Source of the DNA: Acidobacteriaceae bacterium
GTDB lineage: Bacteria; Acidobacteriota; Terriglobia; Terriglobales; Acidobacteriaceae
Length of the DNA: 64,000 bases
Reading direction: 5' to 3'
Assembly (NCBI GenBank): GCA_003170825.1
Contig: PMYL01000023.1
Location: 1-64,000, forward strand
In this document: one piece after another, positions 1 to 10,005 of the stretch
Numbering within the stretch: position 1 is the stretch's first letter
How the letters are laid out: every line of letters begins with the position of its first letter
Program-made: the position numbers and the translations under genes
The notes under the pieces: model-generated
What the model saw: only the letters and a program-made list of their open reading frames with translations
What the model was told of the DNA's origin: nothing
The model's database searches: none

Positions 1-1103
1 CGTTGCGCCGGCTTCTCCACCAGATGCAGCGCCAGCACCGCCAGCCCAATCAACACCACGTAGCTGATCCACGGGTCGAACCGGCTCAGGCTCAGCCGGT
101 CCAGCATATGCGTGTCGTGAATCATGTTCCACAGGTTGAAGTGAAGCAGATAGAGGCAGTAGCTGGCCTCGCCCACAAAGACCAGCGGACGCAGCCCGAA
201 TAGGCTCGCCAGCGGATTCTCCCCGGCCAGCCCCAGAACGATGCAGCCGAACAGCGGCATCAGCAGGCCGTCGTGCATGATGGCGTAGGGAGCCAGCGGT
301 CCCAGCGCCATAAGGACATAGCTCCCGGCAAAACCGGCCAGCCCCAGCGCCACGCGCAGCCGGGCCGGCCGCGCCAGCATCCGATCCAGATCGGCCAGCA
401 GGATGCCGAAGACAAAGCTGGCCAGGTGCGGCAGCGGCGTATACTTGAGCGCCTGCAGCCACTCGCCCCAGCTCCACCGGTCGGGATGCGGAATGCCGTC
501 CGGATTGAACGCCATGTAGAGCAGGCCGGGAATCAAACCCAGGCCCCATACCGCGGCCAATTGAACCAGGGTTTGCCAAACCCGCGCCGGCCGCTTCCAC
601 TTCGCCAGCCAGGGAAAGAGCAAGTAGAAGAAGGACTCGGCCGACATAAACCAGGCCGGCGTGTTCAGGAAGGTGGCGAGGGATGGAATCCAGCCCTGCA
701 GCAACAGCGGCGTCAGCGCCATGCCCGTCCAGAACATCCCGTGCGTGTGGGCTCCATACTCCGGCGCCACCATCCGCCAGCTCAACAGCAGGCTCAGCAG
801 GTAGATGGGATAGAGCCGCGTGAACCGCGCCTTCCAGAAGCGCACCCGGTCCAGCTCCCCGGCCCGCGCCCGGTCTGCATAGTTATAGGCCAGCACAAAC
901 CCCGAGAGCAGAATGAAAAAGCTCACCGAGGCGTAGCCGGCGTTGACCACCGGCGCAAGCCAGCCAAACCACTGTGGATTGGAAAAATGGAAGAGGACGA
1001 TGTTGATGGCCGCAAAAAAGCGCAGGCCCGTCAGTGCATTCAGCCGTGCTGGCTTGCTCGTCTCCTTACAGTGGACAGTGGTCAGTGAAGAGTGACCAGT
1101 CAC
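1..1103 (-). CDS. Acyltransferase family 3 membrane protein (3' end outside window)
   Basis: The minus strand is open from about 1103 to the window edge and encodes an integral membrane O-acyltransferase of the OafA/YrhL (acyltransferase 3) type. The N-terminal family signature LTGLRFFAAINIVLFHF is clear, followed by alternating hydrophobic segments and later motifs SAESFFYLLFPW and VGEASYCLYLLHF. Such proteins move acyl groups onto sugars of surface polymers or glycolipids at the inner membrane. The C-terminus runs off the window after EKPAQR. The start is uncertain: a GTG at 1103 is in frame, but it would add about 20 unusual residues encoded by a repeat. The family assignment is secure; the substrate cannot be told. 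Confidence 0.8.
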   Translation of the reverse strand, partial: MTGHSSLTTVHCKETSKPARLNALTGLRFFAAINIVLFHFSNPQWFGWLAPVVNAGYASVSFFILLSGFVLAYNYADRARAGELDRVRFWKARFTRLYPIYLLSLLLSWRMVAPEYGAHTHGMFWTGMALTPLLLQGWIPSLATFLNTPAWFMSAESFFYLLFPWLAKWKRPARVWQTLVQLAAVWGLGLIPGLLYMAFNPDGIPHPDRWSWGEWLQALKYTPLPHLASFVFGILLADLDRMLARPARLRVALGLAGFAGSYVLMALGPLAPYAIMHDGLLMPLFGCIVLGLAGENPLASLFGLRPLVFVGEASYCLYLLHFNLWNMIHDTHMLDRLSLSRFDPWISYVVLIGLAVLALHLVEKPAQ

Positions 1104-1150
1104 AAAACCCGGGCCTTTCCTGTCCACTGTCCACTGTTCACTATCCACTG
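1069..1150. repeat. Imperfect inverted repeat of CAGTGGACAGTGG units
   Basis: A 13-bp arm CAGTGGACAGTGG at 1069-1081 is matched by its exact reverse complement at 1124-1136, with further CCACTG units up to about 1150. It lies between the acyltransferase start and the end of pyrH and could fold in RNA. It probably explains the odd N-terminal extension of the acyltransferase reading frame. Confidence 0.6.
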
Positions 1151-1152
1151 TT

Positions 1153-1857
1153 TTACGCCGTCACCAGCGATCCGACCTTTTCGCCCAGCACCACCCGCCG
1201 GATATTCCCCGGCTGATTCATGTTGAAGATAATCAGCGGCAGGTTGTTGTCCTTGCACAGGCTCACCGCGGTCAGGTCCATCACCTTCAGCCCCTGGCGC
1301 AGGATTTCCATGTAGGTAATCTCGTCGTACTTCACCGCATCCTTGAACAGCACCGGGTCGGCGTTGTAGACGCCCTCCACCTTGGTGCCCTTCAGCAGAA
1401 CATCGGCCTTGATCTCCATGGCCCGCAGGCTGGCCGCCGTGTCGGAAGAGAAAAACGGGTTGCCGATGCCCGCGGCGAAGATCACAACCCGGCCCTTTTC
1501 CAGGTGCCGCACGGCCCGGCGGCGAATGTACGGCTCAGCCAACTGGTTCATGAACACGGCGGTCATCACCCGGCACTGCACGCCGCGCTTTTCAATGGCG
1601 TCCTGCATGGCGATGGCGTTGATGACCGTCGCGAGCATGCCCATGTTGTCGGCGCTTACCCGGTCCATCTCCTTGGCCTGCTCCTCCACGCCGCGGAAAA
1701 AGTTCCCTCCGCCCACCACCACGCCAACCTCCACGCCCAGCGCGTGCACATCGACGATTTCGCCGGTAATCTCGGCCACCTTGTCGGCGTCCAGGCCAAA
1801 GCCGCGCGGCCCCGCCAGTGCCTCACCCGAAAGCTTTAGAACAATGCGCTTATACAT
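1153..1857 (-). CDS. pyrH: UMP kinase
   Basis: This 234-residue amino-acid-kinase-family protein phosphorylates UMP to UDP in the cytoplasm, feeding pyrimidine nucleotide synthesis. The start [14 protein letters not shown] is the standard family N-terminus, so the in-frame extension to 1890 was rejected. The glycine loop [10 protein letters not shown] and the nucleotide-binding segment [13 protein letters not shown] are present, and length is normal. It follows the rplM-rpsI-rpsB-tsf order common in bacteria, but here a plus-strand gene separates it from tsf, so it probably has its own promoter in 1858-2038. Confidence 0.95.
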   Translation of the reverse strand: MYKRIVLKLSGEALAGPRGFGLDADKVAEITGEIVDVHALGVEVGVVVGGGNFFRGVEEQAKEMDRVSADNMGMLATVINAIAMQDAIEKRGVQCRVMTAVFMNQLAEPYIRRRAVRHLEKGRVVIFAAGIGNPFFSSDTAASLRAMEIKADVLLKGTKVEGVYNADPVLFKDAVKYDEITYMEILRQGLKVMDLTAVSLCKDNNLPLIIFNMNQPGNIRRVVLGEKVGSLVTA

Positions 1858-2038
1858 GCTTTTTCGAGTATCGCATACCGGCCGCGGCACTTTTCAGCGA
1901 TCGCGGCGCCCGCGGCTGCGGCCCGCGAATCACAGAACTGGCCGATTCATGTCGACGCCGGTGCCCAAAAGAGCGTTTAATGAAAGAGGAAAAAGGAGAG
2001 AACCGCCCCCGTTCCCCTCCTCGATGGTGATGATGCCC

Positions 2039-2971
2039 ATGAGTTGCGCTTCCCATTCATGCAAACGTATGTCTTTTGCCGGTCTGATGTGCGTCTTCAT
2101 CCTGGCGCTCTGCGCCCGCGCAGGCGTTTTGCGCGCGCAGGACACCTTGCCCTCCGACAGCCAATACCCGTCGGCGCCCGTCCCCGCGTCTGCACTCGCG
2201 CCCGTCCCGGCGTCTGTGCCCGCGCCCACGCCTGCGCCCGCCCTCACATTCTCACCCGCGCCTGCGCCCGCCGGCCTTGATGCGGTTCCAGCTGCGGATT
2301 CATTCCCCTCCAGCCCAGGCTTGAACCCCGACTCCTCCGGCTCTGTTCATGGCCGCACCGCGCCGCTCGACGCCAGCCAGAACTTTTTGCTTTGGGACCG
2401 CACGCCGCTCGATGCTGTCCAGCATGGCGGAGGAACCCGCTCCAGCCGCTTTTCCAGCCCCGGCGGACAACCGGGGCCCCCACGGACAGGTCTTAGTCCG
2501 TGGGGTGGTCAACCGGTCGACTTCGAGTCCCTCTTTCAGGGGACAAACGCCCTCAGCTTCGGTCGCGGCCTGGGCTCCAGCGGCCTGGGCTCAGGGACGA
2601 ACGGCGCCCACGGCTCCGCGCCGGGAGGCCTCAAATTCGATCAACTGAATCGGGGCGACCTGGGGACGTACATGAAGCCCTCGATGGGCAACTTCCGTTT
2701 CTCCTACCAGGACGCCCCCGGCACAAAAAGCAATGGCCTGAGCGTCGTTGTCGGCCAGGGTTCTGCCCGCGCCTCCTTCAACAGTTCCCCCTTCGGCAAC
2801 GGGATGTTCAACTTCTCCGCAACCACCATGCTGGGATCCGGGCCCATGGCAGGTTCGATGCGCAGCCTCTCCGCCAGCCCCATGAGCGGGGCTGGACTCG
2901 GCAACCCATCCGCCCCCGGCGGCACAGGGGCACGCCCCACCTCGTCGCTCTCGCTGAAGCTTTCGTTTTAG
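2039..2971 (+). CDS. Secreted Ala/Pro- and Gly/Ser-rich protein of unknown function
   Basis: I do not recognise this protein. It begins with a likely signal peptide (KRMSFAGLMCVFILALCARAG, cleavage near VLRAQ), followed by a low-complexity Ala-Pro-Val stretch (residues ~45-80, from imperfect GCGCCCGTCCC-like units) and a Gly/Ser/Asn-rich C-terminal half ending in a beta-like SLSLKLSF, compatible with an envelope or surface protein. The start is uncertain: ATGs at 2024, 2039 and 2069 are all in frame, and the region upstream of ~2020 in this frame is antisense to pyrH. A hairpin repeat at 2478-2505 lies in frame within the gene. It runs opposite to its neighbours and splits the tsf-pyrH pair. 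Confidence 0.6.
   Translation: MSCASHSCKRMSFAGLMCVFILALCARAGVLRAQDTLPSDSQYPSAPVPASALAPVPASVPAPTPAPALTFSPAPAPAGLDAVPAADSFPSSPGLNPDSSGSVHGRTAPLDASQNFLLWDRTPLDAVQHGGGTRSSRFSSPGGQPGPPRTGLSPWGGQPVDFESLFQGTNALSFGRGLGSSGLGSGTNGAHGSAPGGLKFDQLNRGDLGTYMKPSMGNFRFSYQDAPGTKSNGLSVVVGQGSARASFNSSPFGNGMFNFSATTMLGSGPMAGSMRSLSASPMSGAGLGNPSAPGGTGARPTSSLSLKLSF
2473..2510. repeat. Hairpin repeat, copy A (inside a CDS)
   Basis: The arm CCCCACGGAC (2478-2487) pairs perfectly with GTCCGTGGGG (2496-2505) across the 8-nt loop AGGTCTTA. The flanks GGGG before and TGGTCAACCGG after match the other copies at 14171, 14213, 23142 and 50940. The arm sequence differs from the other copies but still pairs. Confidence 0.8.
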
Positions 2972-3039
2972 CGCGCTGATCTCTCCCTGAAAGGGCAAGA
3001 CTCAGCGGCCAACCGAGCGCTCCTCTGCCCAAATGCAAG

Positions 3040-3067
3040 AAGGCCCAGGGTTTGCGCCCTGGGCCTT
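3040..3067 (-). terminator. Rho-independent terminator of the tsf transcript
   Basis: An 11-bp perfect stem (AAGGCCCAGGG / CCCTGGGCCTT) with a 6-nt loop lies 26 bp past the tsf stop codon. On the minus strand it is followed by CTTGCATTT, a weak T-rich tail. Confidence 0.75.
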
Positions 3068-3092
3068 GGTCGATTCCGGAATGAGGTCAGAG

Positions 3093-3749
3093 TTACTCCG
3101 CAGCCGCTTCCACGGACTTGGTTGTCGCTACCGTCCAGTCCGGCGCGCCCACCTTGAACCGCGCAAAGCGCCGCACCGTGATGTTCTCGCCCAGTTTGCC
3201 CACCTTCTGTCCGATCAGCTCCTTGATGCTCACAGCCTGGTCCTTGATGAAGGGCTGCTCCAGCAGGCAAACCTCCTCGTAGAACTTGGCCATCTTGCCC
3301 TCGACGATCTTCTCGATCACCGGGGCCGGCTTGCCCGTGGCCGCGGCCTGCGCGCGGAATATCTCCTTCTCGCGCTCCAGGTCCTCCGTAGTCACGTCCC
3401 CAGGCTTCACATAGCGCGGATCGCTGGCCGCGATGTGCATCGCGATGTCCTTCAGCAGCTCCTGGAAGTCCTCGGTGCGGGCCACAAAATCGCTCTCGCA
3501 ATTCAACTCGATCAGCACGCCGATCTTCCCGCCGGCATGAATATACGTCCCCACCGCGCCCTCGTTGGTGGTGCGGGAAGCCTTCTTCTGCGCCGAGGCC
3601 ATGCCCCGCTTGCGCAGCACCACAAAACCTGCCTCGATGTCTCCATGAGTCTCCTGCAACGCCTTCAGGCAGTCGCCCATCGGCGCGCCCGACTTTTCAC
3701 GAAGCTCTTTCACCAACCTGGCATCAATCTTTTCGCTCACTGTCGTCAT
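3093..3749 (-). CDS. tsf: Translation elongation factor Ts
   Basis: EF-Ts exchanges GDP for GTP on EF-Tu. The 218-residue product opens with MTTVSEKIDARLVKELREKS and contains the family hallmark SGAPMGDCLKAL and the core motif LIELNCESDFVART. The ATG at 3749 follows a GGGAAAAGAG ribosome-binding site; the longer in-frame start at 3827 adds unrelated residues. It lies 133 bp downstream of rpsB, the usual partner, and a terminator hairpin follows it. Confidence 0.96.
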   Translation of the reverse strand: MTTVSEKIDARLVKELREKSGAPMGDCLKALQETHGDIEAGFVVLRKRGMASAQKKASRTTNEGAVGTYIHAGGKIGVLIELNCESDFVARTEDFQELLKDIAMHIAASDPRYVKPGDVTTEDLEREKEIFRAQAAATGKPAPVIEKIVEGKMAKFYEEVCLLEQPFIKDQAVSIKELIGQKVGKLGENITVRRFARFKVGAPDWTVATTKSVEAAAE

Positions 3750-3882
3750 CTCTCTTTTCCCTGATTTCCCCGTGTCTCTGTCGTTGTTCCTGCCGCGCAC
3801 CTTTCCGGCATAAGAAAAGCGTGGCACTCGACCCTCGCGGCCACGCTTGTCTCGTTATGCGCACTTTCGCGCGACGGAAAGA

Positions 3883-4737
<855 letters not shown>

Positions 4738-4825
4738 TGGGCCTCCTTCGTGGATTGCATCCGGGCTGACCTTCGCCTTGCCCGGATTGAACCCGCTCTC
4801 GCGGGAAATGGTGAAACCGAAAAAA

Positions 4826-5221
4826 CTAGCGCTTCGAGAACTGGAACCGTGCGCGGGCGCCCTTCTGGCCGTACTTCTTGCGCTCCTTCATGCGCGAGTC
4901 GCGGGTCAGCAGGCCTTCAGCCTTCAGCACCTTGCGCAGCTCCGGATTGAACTCGACCAGTGCGCGGGCAACGCCCAGCTTCACTGCATCGGCCTGCGCG
5001 GATACGCCGCCGCTCTTCACGGTGGTCACCACGTCGAAGGTCCCCGCCAGTTCGGTCAGCGCCAGCGTGCGCTTGGCGGCCACGCGCTGCTGCTCGGTCA
5101 CGAAGTACACTTCGAATGCCTTGCCGTTGACCTTCCACTCGCCTGTGCCGGGACGCAGAAAGACGCGCGCGATCGCCGACTTGCGCCGTCCCGTCCCGTA
5201 ATACTGAACCAGATCTGCCAT
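4826..5221 (-). CDS. rpsI: 30S ribosomal protein S9
   Basis: Ribosomal protein S9, 131 residues. Typical features are the N-terminal [16 protein letters not shown] and the basic C-terminus [17 protein letters not shown], whose tail reaches the P-site tRNA in the ribosome. It lies 68 bp downstream of rplM, the standard gene pair. Confidence 0.97.
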   Translation of the reverse strand: MADLVQYYGTGRRKSAIARVFLRPGTGEWKVNGKAFEVYFVTEQQRVAAKRTLALTELAGTFDVVTTVKSGGVSAQADAVKLGVARALVEFNPELRKVLKAEGLLTRDSRMKERKKYGQKGARARFQFSKR

Positions 5222-5289
5222 TCTCCGCTCTCTCCGCCGGGTCTTCCGATCCCGGCCAAAACCCTATTCCCTGTTCCCTATTCCCTGTC

Positions 5290-5721
5290 TTATGCCACTT
5301 CCAAAGCCACCGGCTGCTGCGCCTGGTGGGGATGCTTGTCGCCGCGATAGACCTTCAGCTTCGTAGCCATCTGGCGGCCCATCTTGCTCTTGGGCAACAT
5401 GCCCTTGATGGCCTGCTCCAAAATCTGTTCCGGTTTGCGGTTCAACAGGCGCGTGAACGATTCCTCGCGCAACCCGCCGGGGAAACCGGTGTAGCGGCGA
5501 TACAGCTTCTTCTCGGCCTTCAGGCCGGTCAGCCGCACCTTCTCCGCGTTGATGACGATCACGTGATCGCCCATATCGATGTACGGCACATAGCGGGGAT
5601 TCAGCTTGCCGCTCAGCAAGTCGGCTGCCTTGGTCGCCAGACGCCCCAGCGTCTTGCCGCTGGCATCCACCACATACCACTTGCGGTCAATATCCTTGCC
5701 GCTCGGAACAAAGGTACCCAT
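5290..5721 (-). CDS. rplM: 50S ribosomal protein L13
   Basis: Ribosomal protein L13, 143 residues. It shows the family motifs [16 protein letters not shown], the central [12 protein letters not shown] and GMLPKSKMG. It is the first gene of the minus-strand translation block. The gap to rpsI contains a run of TTCCCTAT/TTCCCTGT units belonging to the dispersed CCCTGTT family. Confidence 0.97.
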   Translation of the reverse strand: MGTFVPSGKDIDRKWYVVDASGKTLGRLATKAADLLSGKLNPRYVPYIDMGDHVIVINAEKVRLTGLKAEKKLYRRYTGFPGGLREESFTRLLNRKPEQILEQAIKGMLPKSKMGRQMATKLKVYRGDKHPHQAQQPVALEVA

Positions 5722-6180
5722 CTCTCTCCTGCCCTCTAAACACCCTGCCCGGCAAAGGATTGCGGGTCACCCCGGCCTGCCGTACAGACAATCTCAACCA
5801 AAAACTACAACGCAAAGCGCCTTTGCCCGCGCAAACAAGCGCACGGGCCTCAATTCCACCCACTGCCAAACAAATCTGTTCGGGTGAGGATTGCGGGGGC
5901 TGGCCCTCGTAGGGCTCTGGCTGGGCTGGGCAAATTCAACGTCCAGCAGCCGGTAGGCCTGCTCCAGCGGACCCCTAAAGGCAATCCGCCAGCCGGGTCA
6001 GGGTGAACACACACAGACCCCAGGCGCAACACCGCGCAAGAACTCCAGAATACCCGAATCCCGCCCCAGAGTCAACGAACGGGACCATGAAGCGCTTGCA
6101 TTCGTTGATCCTTCTGGCACGAATCGAGAGTAGAATCGTCTGTCGGCGGCCATACCGCCCCCAGAACCGGGAGAACACCC
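5722..6180. other. Divergent intergenic region, no gene seen
   Basis: This 459-bp stretch separates rplM (minus) from the dienelactone hydrolase gene (plus). It must hold both promoters, but I could not identify convincing -35/-10 pairs. No RNA gene, repeat element or supported coding frame was seen; reading frames here are antisense or lack family resemblance. Confidence 0.5.
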
Positions 6181-6885
6181 ATGCCCGACGTCCTCATCCC
6201 TACCCCGCGCGGCCAGATGCCCGCCTGGCTCGCCGTTCCCTCCACTCCGCGCCCCGTCCCCGGCGTAGTCGTGCTGCACGATGTGGGCGGCATGAGCCAG
6301 GACCACCGCAACCAGGCCGACTGGCTGGCCGAGGCCGGCTTCCTCGCCCTGGCGCCTGACCTTTATTACAAGGGCGGAATGTTGCGCTGCCTGCGCGCCG
6401 TCATCCGCGACCTCATTGCCCGGTCCGGACCCGCCTTCGACAATGTCGAGGCCGCCCGCGCCTGGCTCACGGCCCAGCCCAACTGTACCGGCAAAATCGG
6501 CGTCATCGGCTTCTGCATGGGCGGCGGATTCGCAATGCTGCTGGTCTCCGGCCATGGATTCAGTGCCGCCAGCATCAACTACGGCGGCAAGCTCCCCGCG
6601 GATATCGACGACTTCCTCCAGACAGCCTGCCCGGTCGTCGGCAGCTACGGCGGGCAGGCCAAGTGGGAGCAGGGCATCGCCGACCAGCTCGAACAGGCCT
6701 TGCAGCGCGCCCTCGTCCCTCACGACGTAAAGGAATACCCCGACGCCGGCCACTCCTTCATGAACAACAAGGAAAGCTTCTGGTTCGACCTGATGCGCTT
6801 TGCCGGCATCGCCTACAACGAACCGGCCTGCATGGACGCCCGCCACCGAATCGCGGCATTCTTCCACACACACCTTGACGGATAA
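6181..6885 (+). CDS. Dienelactone hydrolase family protein
   Basis: A 234-residue cytoplasmic alpha/beta hydrolase of the DLH family (family members open cyclic ester bonds such as carboxymethylenebutenolide). The nucleophile elbow has the family-specific cysteine, GFCMGGG (residues ~110-116), and the catalytic histidine is in AGHSFMNN near residue 191; [11 protein letters not shown] marks the N-terminal beta strand and oxyanion region. It stands alone, with no aromatic-degradation genes nearby, so the true substrate is unknown. Length is normal for the family. Confidence 0.85.
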   Translation: MPDVLIPTPRGQMPAWLAVPSTPRPVPGVVVLHDVGGMSQDHRNQADWLAEAGFLALAPDLYYKGGMLRCLRAVIRDLIARSGPAFDNVEAARAWLTAQPNCTGKIGVIGFCMGGGFAMLLVSGHGFSAASINYGGKLPADIDDFLQTACPVVGSYGGQAKWEQGIADQLEQALQRALVPHDVKEYPDAGHSFMNNKESFWFDLMRFAGIAYNEPACMDARHRIAAFFHTHLDG

Positions 6886-6938
6886 TACAGAAGACGGAAC
6901 CCCAATATACCTGCAAGGCTTCGTCATATGGAGGTATA

Positions 6939-7610
6939 GTGTTGGCTATGAAAAGCGCACTCTTCTTGGCGGGACTGACTCTTGTCTGTGTCCTTCCCCC
7001 GCGGATCACCACCGGGCAATCAGTCACCGTAAAGACGGACCCGCCAACGGAAACGGTTACCATCACTGAACCCGGAACGATCCAGTTGGCACAACTGTTC
7101 AAGATGTCCGACGTGGTGGCGGTCGTGCGCATCGTCTCCGGCGATACGGAGAATTACAAGACCGCCCTATACAAAGCGGTCGTACTGACCAGCTTCAAAG
7201 GAACAGCCAAGGGAAAGTCGCTCTATTACGGTCCGTTCATCGGGGGAAGGCTTGGCGAGGAATACGTTGTCTTCCTACGCAACGCGAAGGAGCCTGCCGT
7301 GCCAACAACAGCACCAACGGCGCCCTACGGCGCCGTCAGATACCTCGAAGTTTTCAATGAAGGATACAGCTCAATGGGGGTTTCGTACGAGTGCGTGTTC
7401 GACGGGACGATTCCTTCGCAATCATGCGACTACGGAGTGAGAGTATGCATGGATTACATTGTCCTTCCGAAAGGGGTACGCGCATTTCCACCGGAAAAGA
7501 ACGATCCTCCGTTCGGGTGCAGGTGGGTCAGGAAATCAAAGTTTCTTTCTTTGCTTGACGAACTGGCAGAAGAACCAGGAGTCGTTCAATCTCCCGCCTC
7601 GGCACGATAA
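6939..7610 (+). CDS. Exported protein of unknown function
   Basis: No family recognised. A signal peptide is evident (KSALFLAGLTLVCVLPP, then TTGQS). The mature part (~200 residues) has a beta-rich look (VVAVVRIVSGD, YKAVVLTSFKG, EEYVVFLRN) and four cysteines in the second half (YECVFDG, QSCDYGVRVC, FGCRW) that could form disulphides. A GGAGG at 6930-6934 lies 4 nt before a GTG at 6939 and 13 nt before an ATG at 6948; either could be the start. It lies 53 bp after the hydrolase gene, possibly co-transcribed. Confidence 0.65.
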   Translation: MLAMKSALFLAGLTLVCVLPPRITTGQSVTVKTDPPTETVTITEPGTIQLAQLFKMSDVVAVVRIVSGDTENYKTALYKAVVLTSFKGTAKGKSLYYGPFIGGRLGEEYVVFLRNAKEPAVPTTAPTAPYGAVRYLEVFNEGYSSMGVSYECVFDGTIPSQSCDYGVRVCMDYIVLPKGVRAFPPEKNDPPFGCRWVRKSKFLSLLDELAEEPGVVQSPASAR

Positions 7611-7632
7611 TTTATCTTTGCTGTAAGTTATC

Positions 7633-7664
7633 GGGCCGGAAGCAGTGTAAGCCGCTCCCGGCCC
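7633..7664. terminator. Hairpin between convergent genes
   Basis: GGGCCGG (7633-7639) pairs with CCGGCCC (7658-7664), and the stem partly extends inward (AGC/GCT). It sits between the convergent exported-protein and helicase genes, so it may act as a two-way terminator, but no strong T-run follows on either strand. Confidence 0.35.
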
Positions 7665-7673
7665 AACTCGTCT

Positions 7674-8816
7674 TTACGCCGCCTTTGCATCCCCCACCGT
7701 CCGCACCCTGAACCGTTTCATCTGAATCGAAAGCGTGCGCTCGATCTTGCGCAGATCGCCCCGCTCCGCCGGTCCGGCAAAGGTCGAAGCCACGCCATGC
7801 GCCGAAGCCCGCCCCGTCCGCCCAACGCGATGGACAAAGTCCTCCGCCACCTTGGGCATATCGAAGTTGATTACGTGCGCCACGTTGGCCACGTCGATGC
7901 CGCGCGCGGCCACGTCGGTCGCCACCAGCACCCGGTGATGCCCCTCGGAGAAGCTGCGCAGCGCCGCATTCCGCTGCGACTGCGAACGGTCGCCGTGAAT
8001 CTGCGTCGCCGACCACCCCGACCGGCTGAGCCGCCGCGCCACGCGGTCCGCTCCATGCTTGGTGCGCACGAAGACCAGAAAGCTGCCCGTCTCCGCGCCC
8101 AGCAGGTGTTCCAGAAGCTCCTGCTTTTTGTCCGGCTCCACTTCAAAGGTGCGCAGCTCCACGTTCTCGGCCGGCTTCAGCACCGAGCCGATCTCGATGC
8201 GCGCCGGGTTGTTCAGGTATTTGCGCGCCACGTCCTTTACAGACGCTTCGAGCGTGGCCGAGTAGCACAGCGTCTGGCGCACCGCCGGCAGCGTGGCCGC
8301 AATGCGCGCAATCGCAGGCTGGAAGCCCATATCGAGCATCCGGTCCACCTCGTCCAGCACCAGGATCTTCACCTGGTCCAGCCGCACCAGCCTGCGTTTG
8401 ATGTAGTCCTCAAGCCGTCCGGGCGTGGCCACAATCAGCCGCGCGCCGCGGCGGATGGCCTCGATCTGCGGCCCTTCGGCCAGCCCGCCCACCACCAGGG
8501 CAACGGTCTGCGCCGAACTGGTGCGAATCGCGCGAAAGTGCTTTTCCACCTGCATGGCCAGCTCGCGCGTGGGCAGCAGGATCAGCGCCTGCGCTACGGC
8601 GCTCCGCGCTTCGGTCTTTTGGAGGAGTTCGATGATCGGAATGAGGAAGCCGAGCGTCTTGCCGGTCCCGGTCTGCGCCGTGGCCAGTACGTCGCGGCCT
8701 TCCAGAGCAGGAGGAATGCAGCCGGCCTGCACCGGCGTGGGAGTTTCAAATTTGTTTTGGTCAAGCCGCGCCAAAAGCGCGGCCGAAAGGGAAAACTGTG
8801 AAAACTGAGTCGTCAA
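7674..8816 (-). CDS. DEAD-box ATP-dependent RNA helicase (RhlE-like)
   Basis: A 380-residue minimal DEAD-box helicase that unwinds RNA during ribosome assembly or decay. All core motifs are visible: Q-motif (FETPTPVQ), Walker A AQTGTGKT (residues ~47-54), PTRELAMQ, TPGR, motif II, SAT, ATDVAARGIDV and HRVGRTGR. Motif II reads DEVD (155-158) instead of DEAD, a conservative change. There is almost no C-terminal extension past the RecA2 domain. The start appears to be TTG at 8816; no early in-frame ATG exists. Confidence 0.92.
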   Translation of the reverse strand: MTTQFSQFSLSAALLARLDQNKFETPTPVQAGCIPPALEGRDVLATAQTGTGKTLGFLIPIIELLQKTEARSAVAQALILLPTRELAMQVEKHFRAIRTSSAQTVALVVGGLAEGPQIEAIRRGARLIVATPGRLEDYIKRRLVRLDQVKILVLDEVDRMLDMGFQPAIARIAATLPAVRQTLCYSATLEASVKDVARKYLNNPARIEIGSVLKPAENVELRTFEVEPDKKQELLEHLLGAETGSFLVFVRTKHGADRVARRLSRSGWSATQIHGDRSQSQRNAALRSFSEGHHRVLVATDVAARGIDVANVAHVINFDMPKVAEDFVHRVGRTGRASAHGVASTFAGPAERGDLRKIERTLSIQMKRFRVRTVGDAKAA

Positions 8817-9372
8817 AATGGTCTATTTTCCTGTTGGGCTCCGCGAGCCCCACTTTCCCTGGGGCCTGCAATCGGAACCGGACTTGAGGCGCGCACACGA
8901 ATCCTGATCGGGTGCAAGCCTGCTATCGAATATGCGTAAGGGAGAACCGAAAGCCGTTCTAAGGACTGGCCAACCGGCATTCGAAAATCTAGAACGCCAG
9001 CGGCCCGGAGCTGCCACACGCTACTTGTACGCCAAGCGGCACACTGCCGGCCGGCTACCCGCTCCCACGCAATCAACGAACATCTGATGCTCCCGGTTCT
9101 TGCGCGCCTGATCTCATTCAAGGATGCAAAGGCGTCTGGTCCTCAGCACCAATCCATGGTCCAAGGCAGAGTCACCGGGTGGGAGACTCATGGGTATACG
9201 CTGTAGGGGCTTGGGGAAATCTGTGCCAGGCAAACTTGCCTTATTGGGGGCAAACCGCCGCTCACGGCCAAATCACTGAGCGCAACTACAGTGTAGCACA
9301 GTTTCGCTTTTCCCTCACCAAAGGGCCTTGCGCTGGTCCGAAAGGCTCAAAGGTGGGAGAACGGGCTGTGAA
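8817..9372. other. Intergenic region, no gene seen
   Basis: 556 bp between two minus-strand genes. No coding frame resembles a known protein, and I found no conserved landmarks of tmRNA, RNase P RNA or SRP RNA. The base composition is less GC-rich than the flanking genes. The helicase promoter should lie in the left part. Confidence 0.4.
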
Positions 9373-9936
9373 TCAGTGCTTTTCGGTTTCGGTTGAAGAG
9401 AGCCACACGACGGACTTTAGAACCACCTCGTATGCCTTGAGTTCGCGATCAGTAGCAGGTCCATTCTTCTTGGACATTGCCACAGAGAAAAGAAACCGTC
9501 TCCCAGGCCCCGGATTTAGATAGGCAACATACTCATAAAATTGATTTGGAATGAAAACAGTCCTGGCAAACGTCTTGTATTCGGCGTGAGCGATATTCAG
9601 ATCGGCGAACTGCGCTTTCGGGAACTCCTTCTTGTATCCCTCCATATCGTAGTTCAAGTCTTCAATCGTGTTCTCATCCTGCTTGCCGTTGATTCGCACG
9701 CGAATCGTAACGTCGTTCTTCCTGGACTCTTCAGGCGGCAGAAACACAACATTGACATGATATTTCGATGCGATTTTATCTGTGTCGCCATGCCAGCCAT
9801 CGGGCTCCTTGACCCCGAAAGCAAACCCATCCCCATAAACAAGGAGATTGTTGAGCTTAGGACTCGATTGCGCCTGCAAGGAAATCCCAGCGAACAGCGC
9901 AATCGAGAGCGCACCATAAATCAGTCTGCGAACCAT
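9373..9936 (-). CDS. Exported protein of unknown function
   Basis: A 187-residue product with a clear signal peptide (RRLIYGALSIALFAGISLQAQ). The mature region is soluble and mixed in composition, with segments such as GDGFAFGVKEPDGWHGD and EYVAYLNPGPGRRFLFSVAMS, resembling the many small periplasmic proteins of acidobacteria that carry a FxFxxPxGW-like opening. No catalytic motif is visible. It is 69 bp downstream of the aldolase gene on the same strand. Confidence 0.65.
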   Translation of the reverse strand: MVRRLIYGALSIALFAGISLQAQSSPKLNNLLVYGDGFAFGVKEPDGWHGDTDKIASKYHVNVVFLPPEESRKNDVTIRVRINGKQDENTIEDLNYDMEGYKKEFPKAQFADLNIAHAEYKTFARTVFIPNQFYEYVAYLNPGPGRRFLFSVAMSKKNGPATDRELKAYEVVLKSVVWLSSTETEKH

Positions 9937-10005
9937 CGGTAGTCCCCTTTCCCTTACTCCCGCCCTTCCCGCCGCGCCAACCCCTGCTCGACCAGCTAAT
10001 CGAGT

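Noticed and set aside
1382..2038. Long plus-strand open frame upstream of the secreted-protein gene
   Set aside because: It is antisense to pyrH and shows no protein-like features; the real start lies near the signal peptide at 2024-2069.
5998..6927. 309-codon minus-strand frame
   Set aside because: It mirrors the dienelactone hydrolase gene, which has clear catalytic motifs on the plus strand.
8817..9372. Possible structured RNA gene in a gene-free stretch
   Set aside because: No conserved landmarks of tmRNA, RNase P RNA or SRP RNA were found on either strand; 6S RNA cannot be judged by eye.
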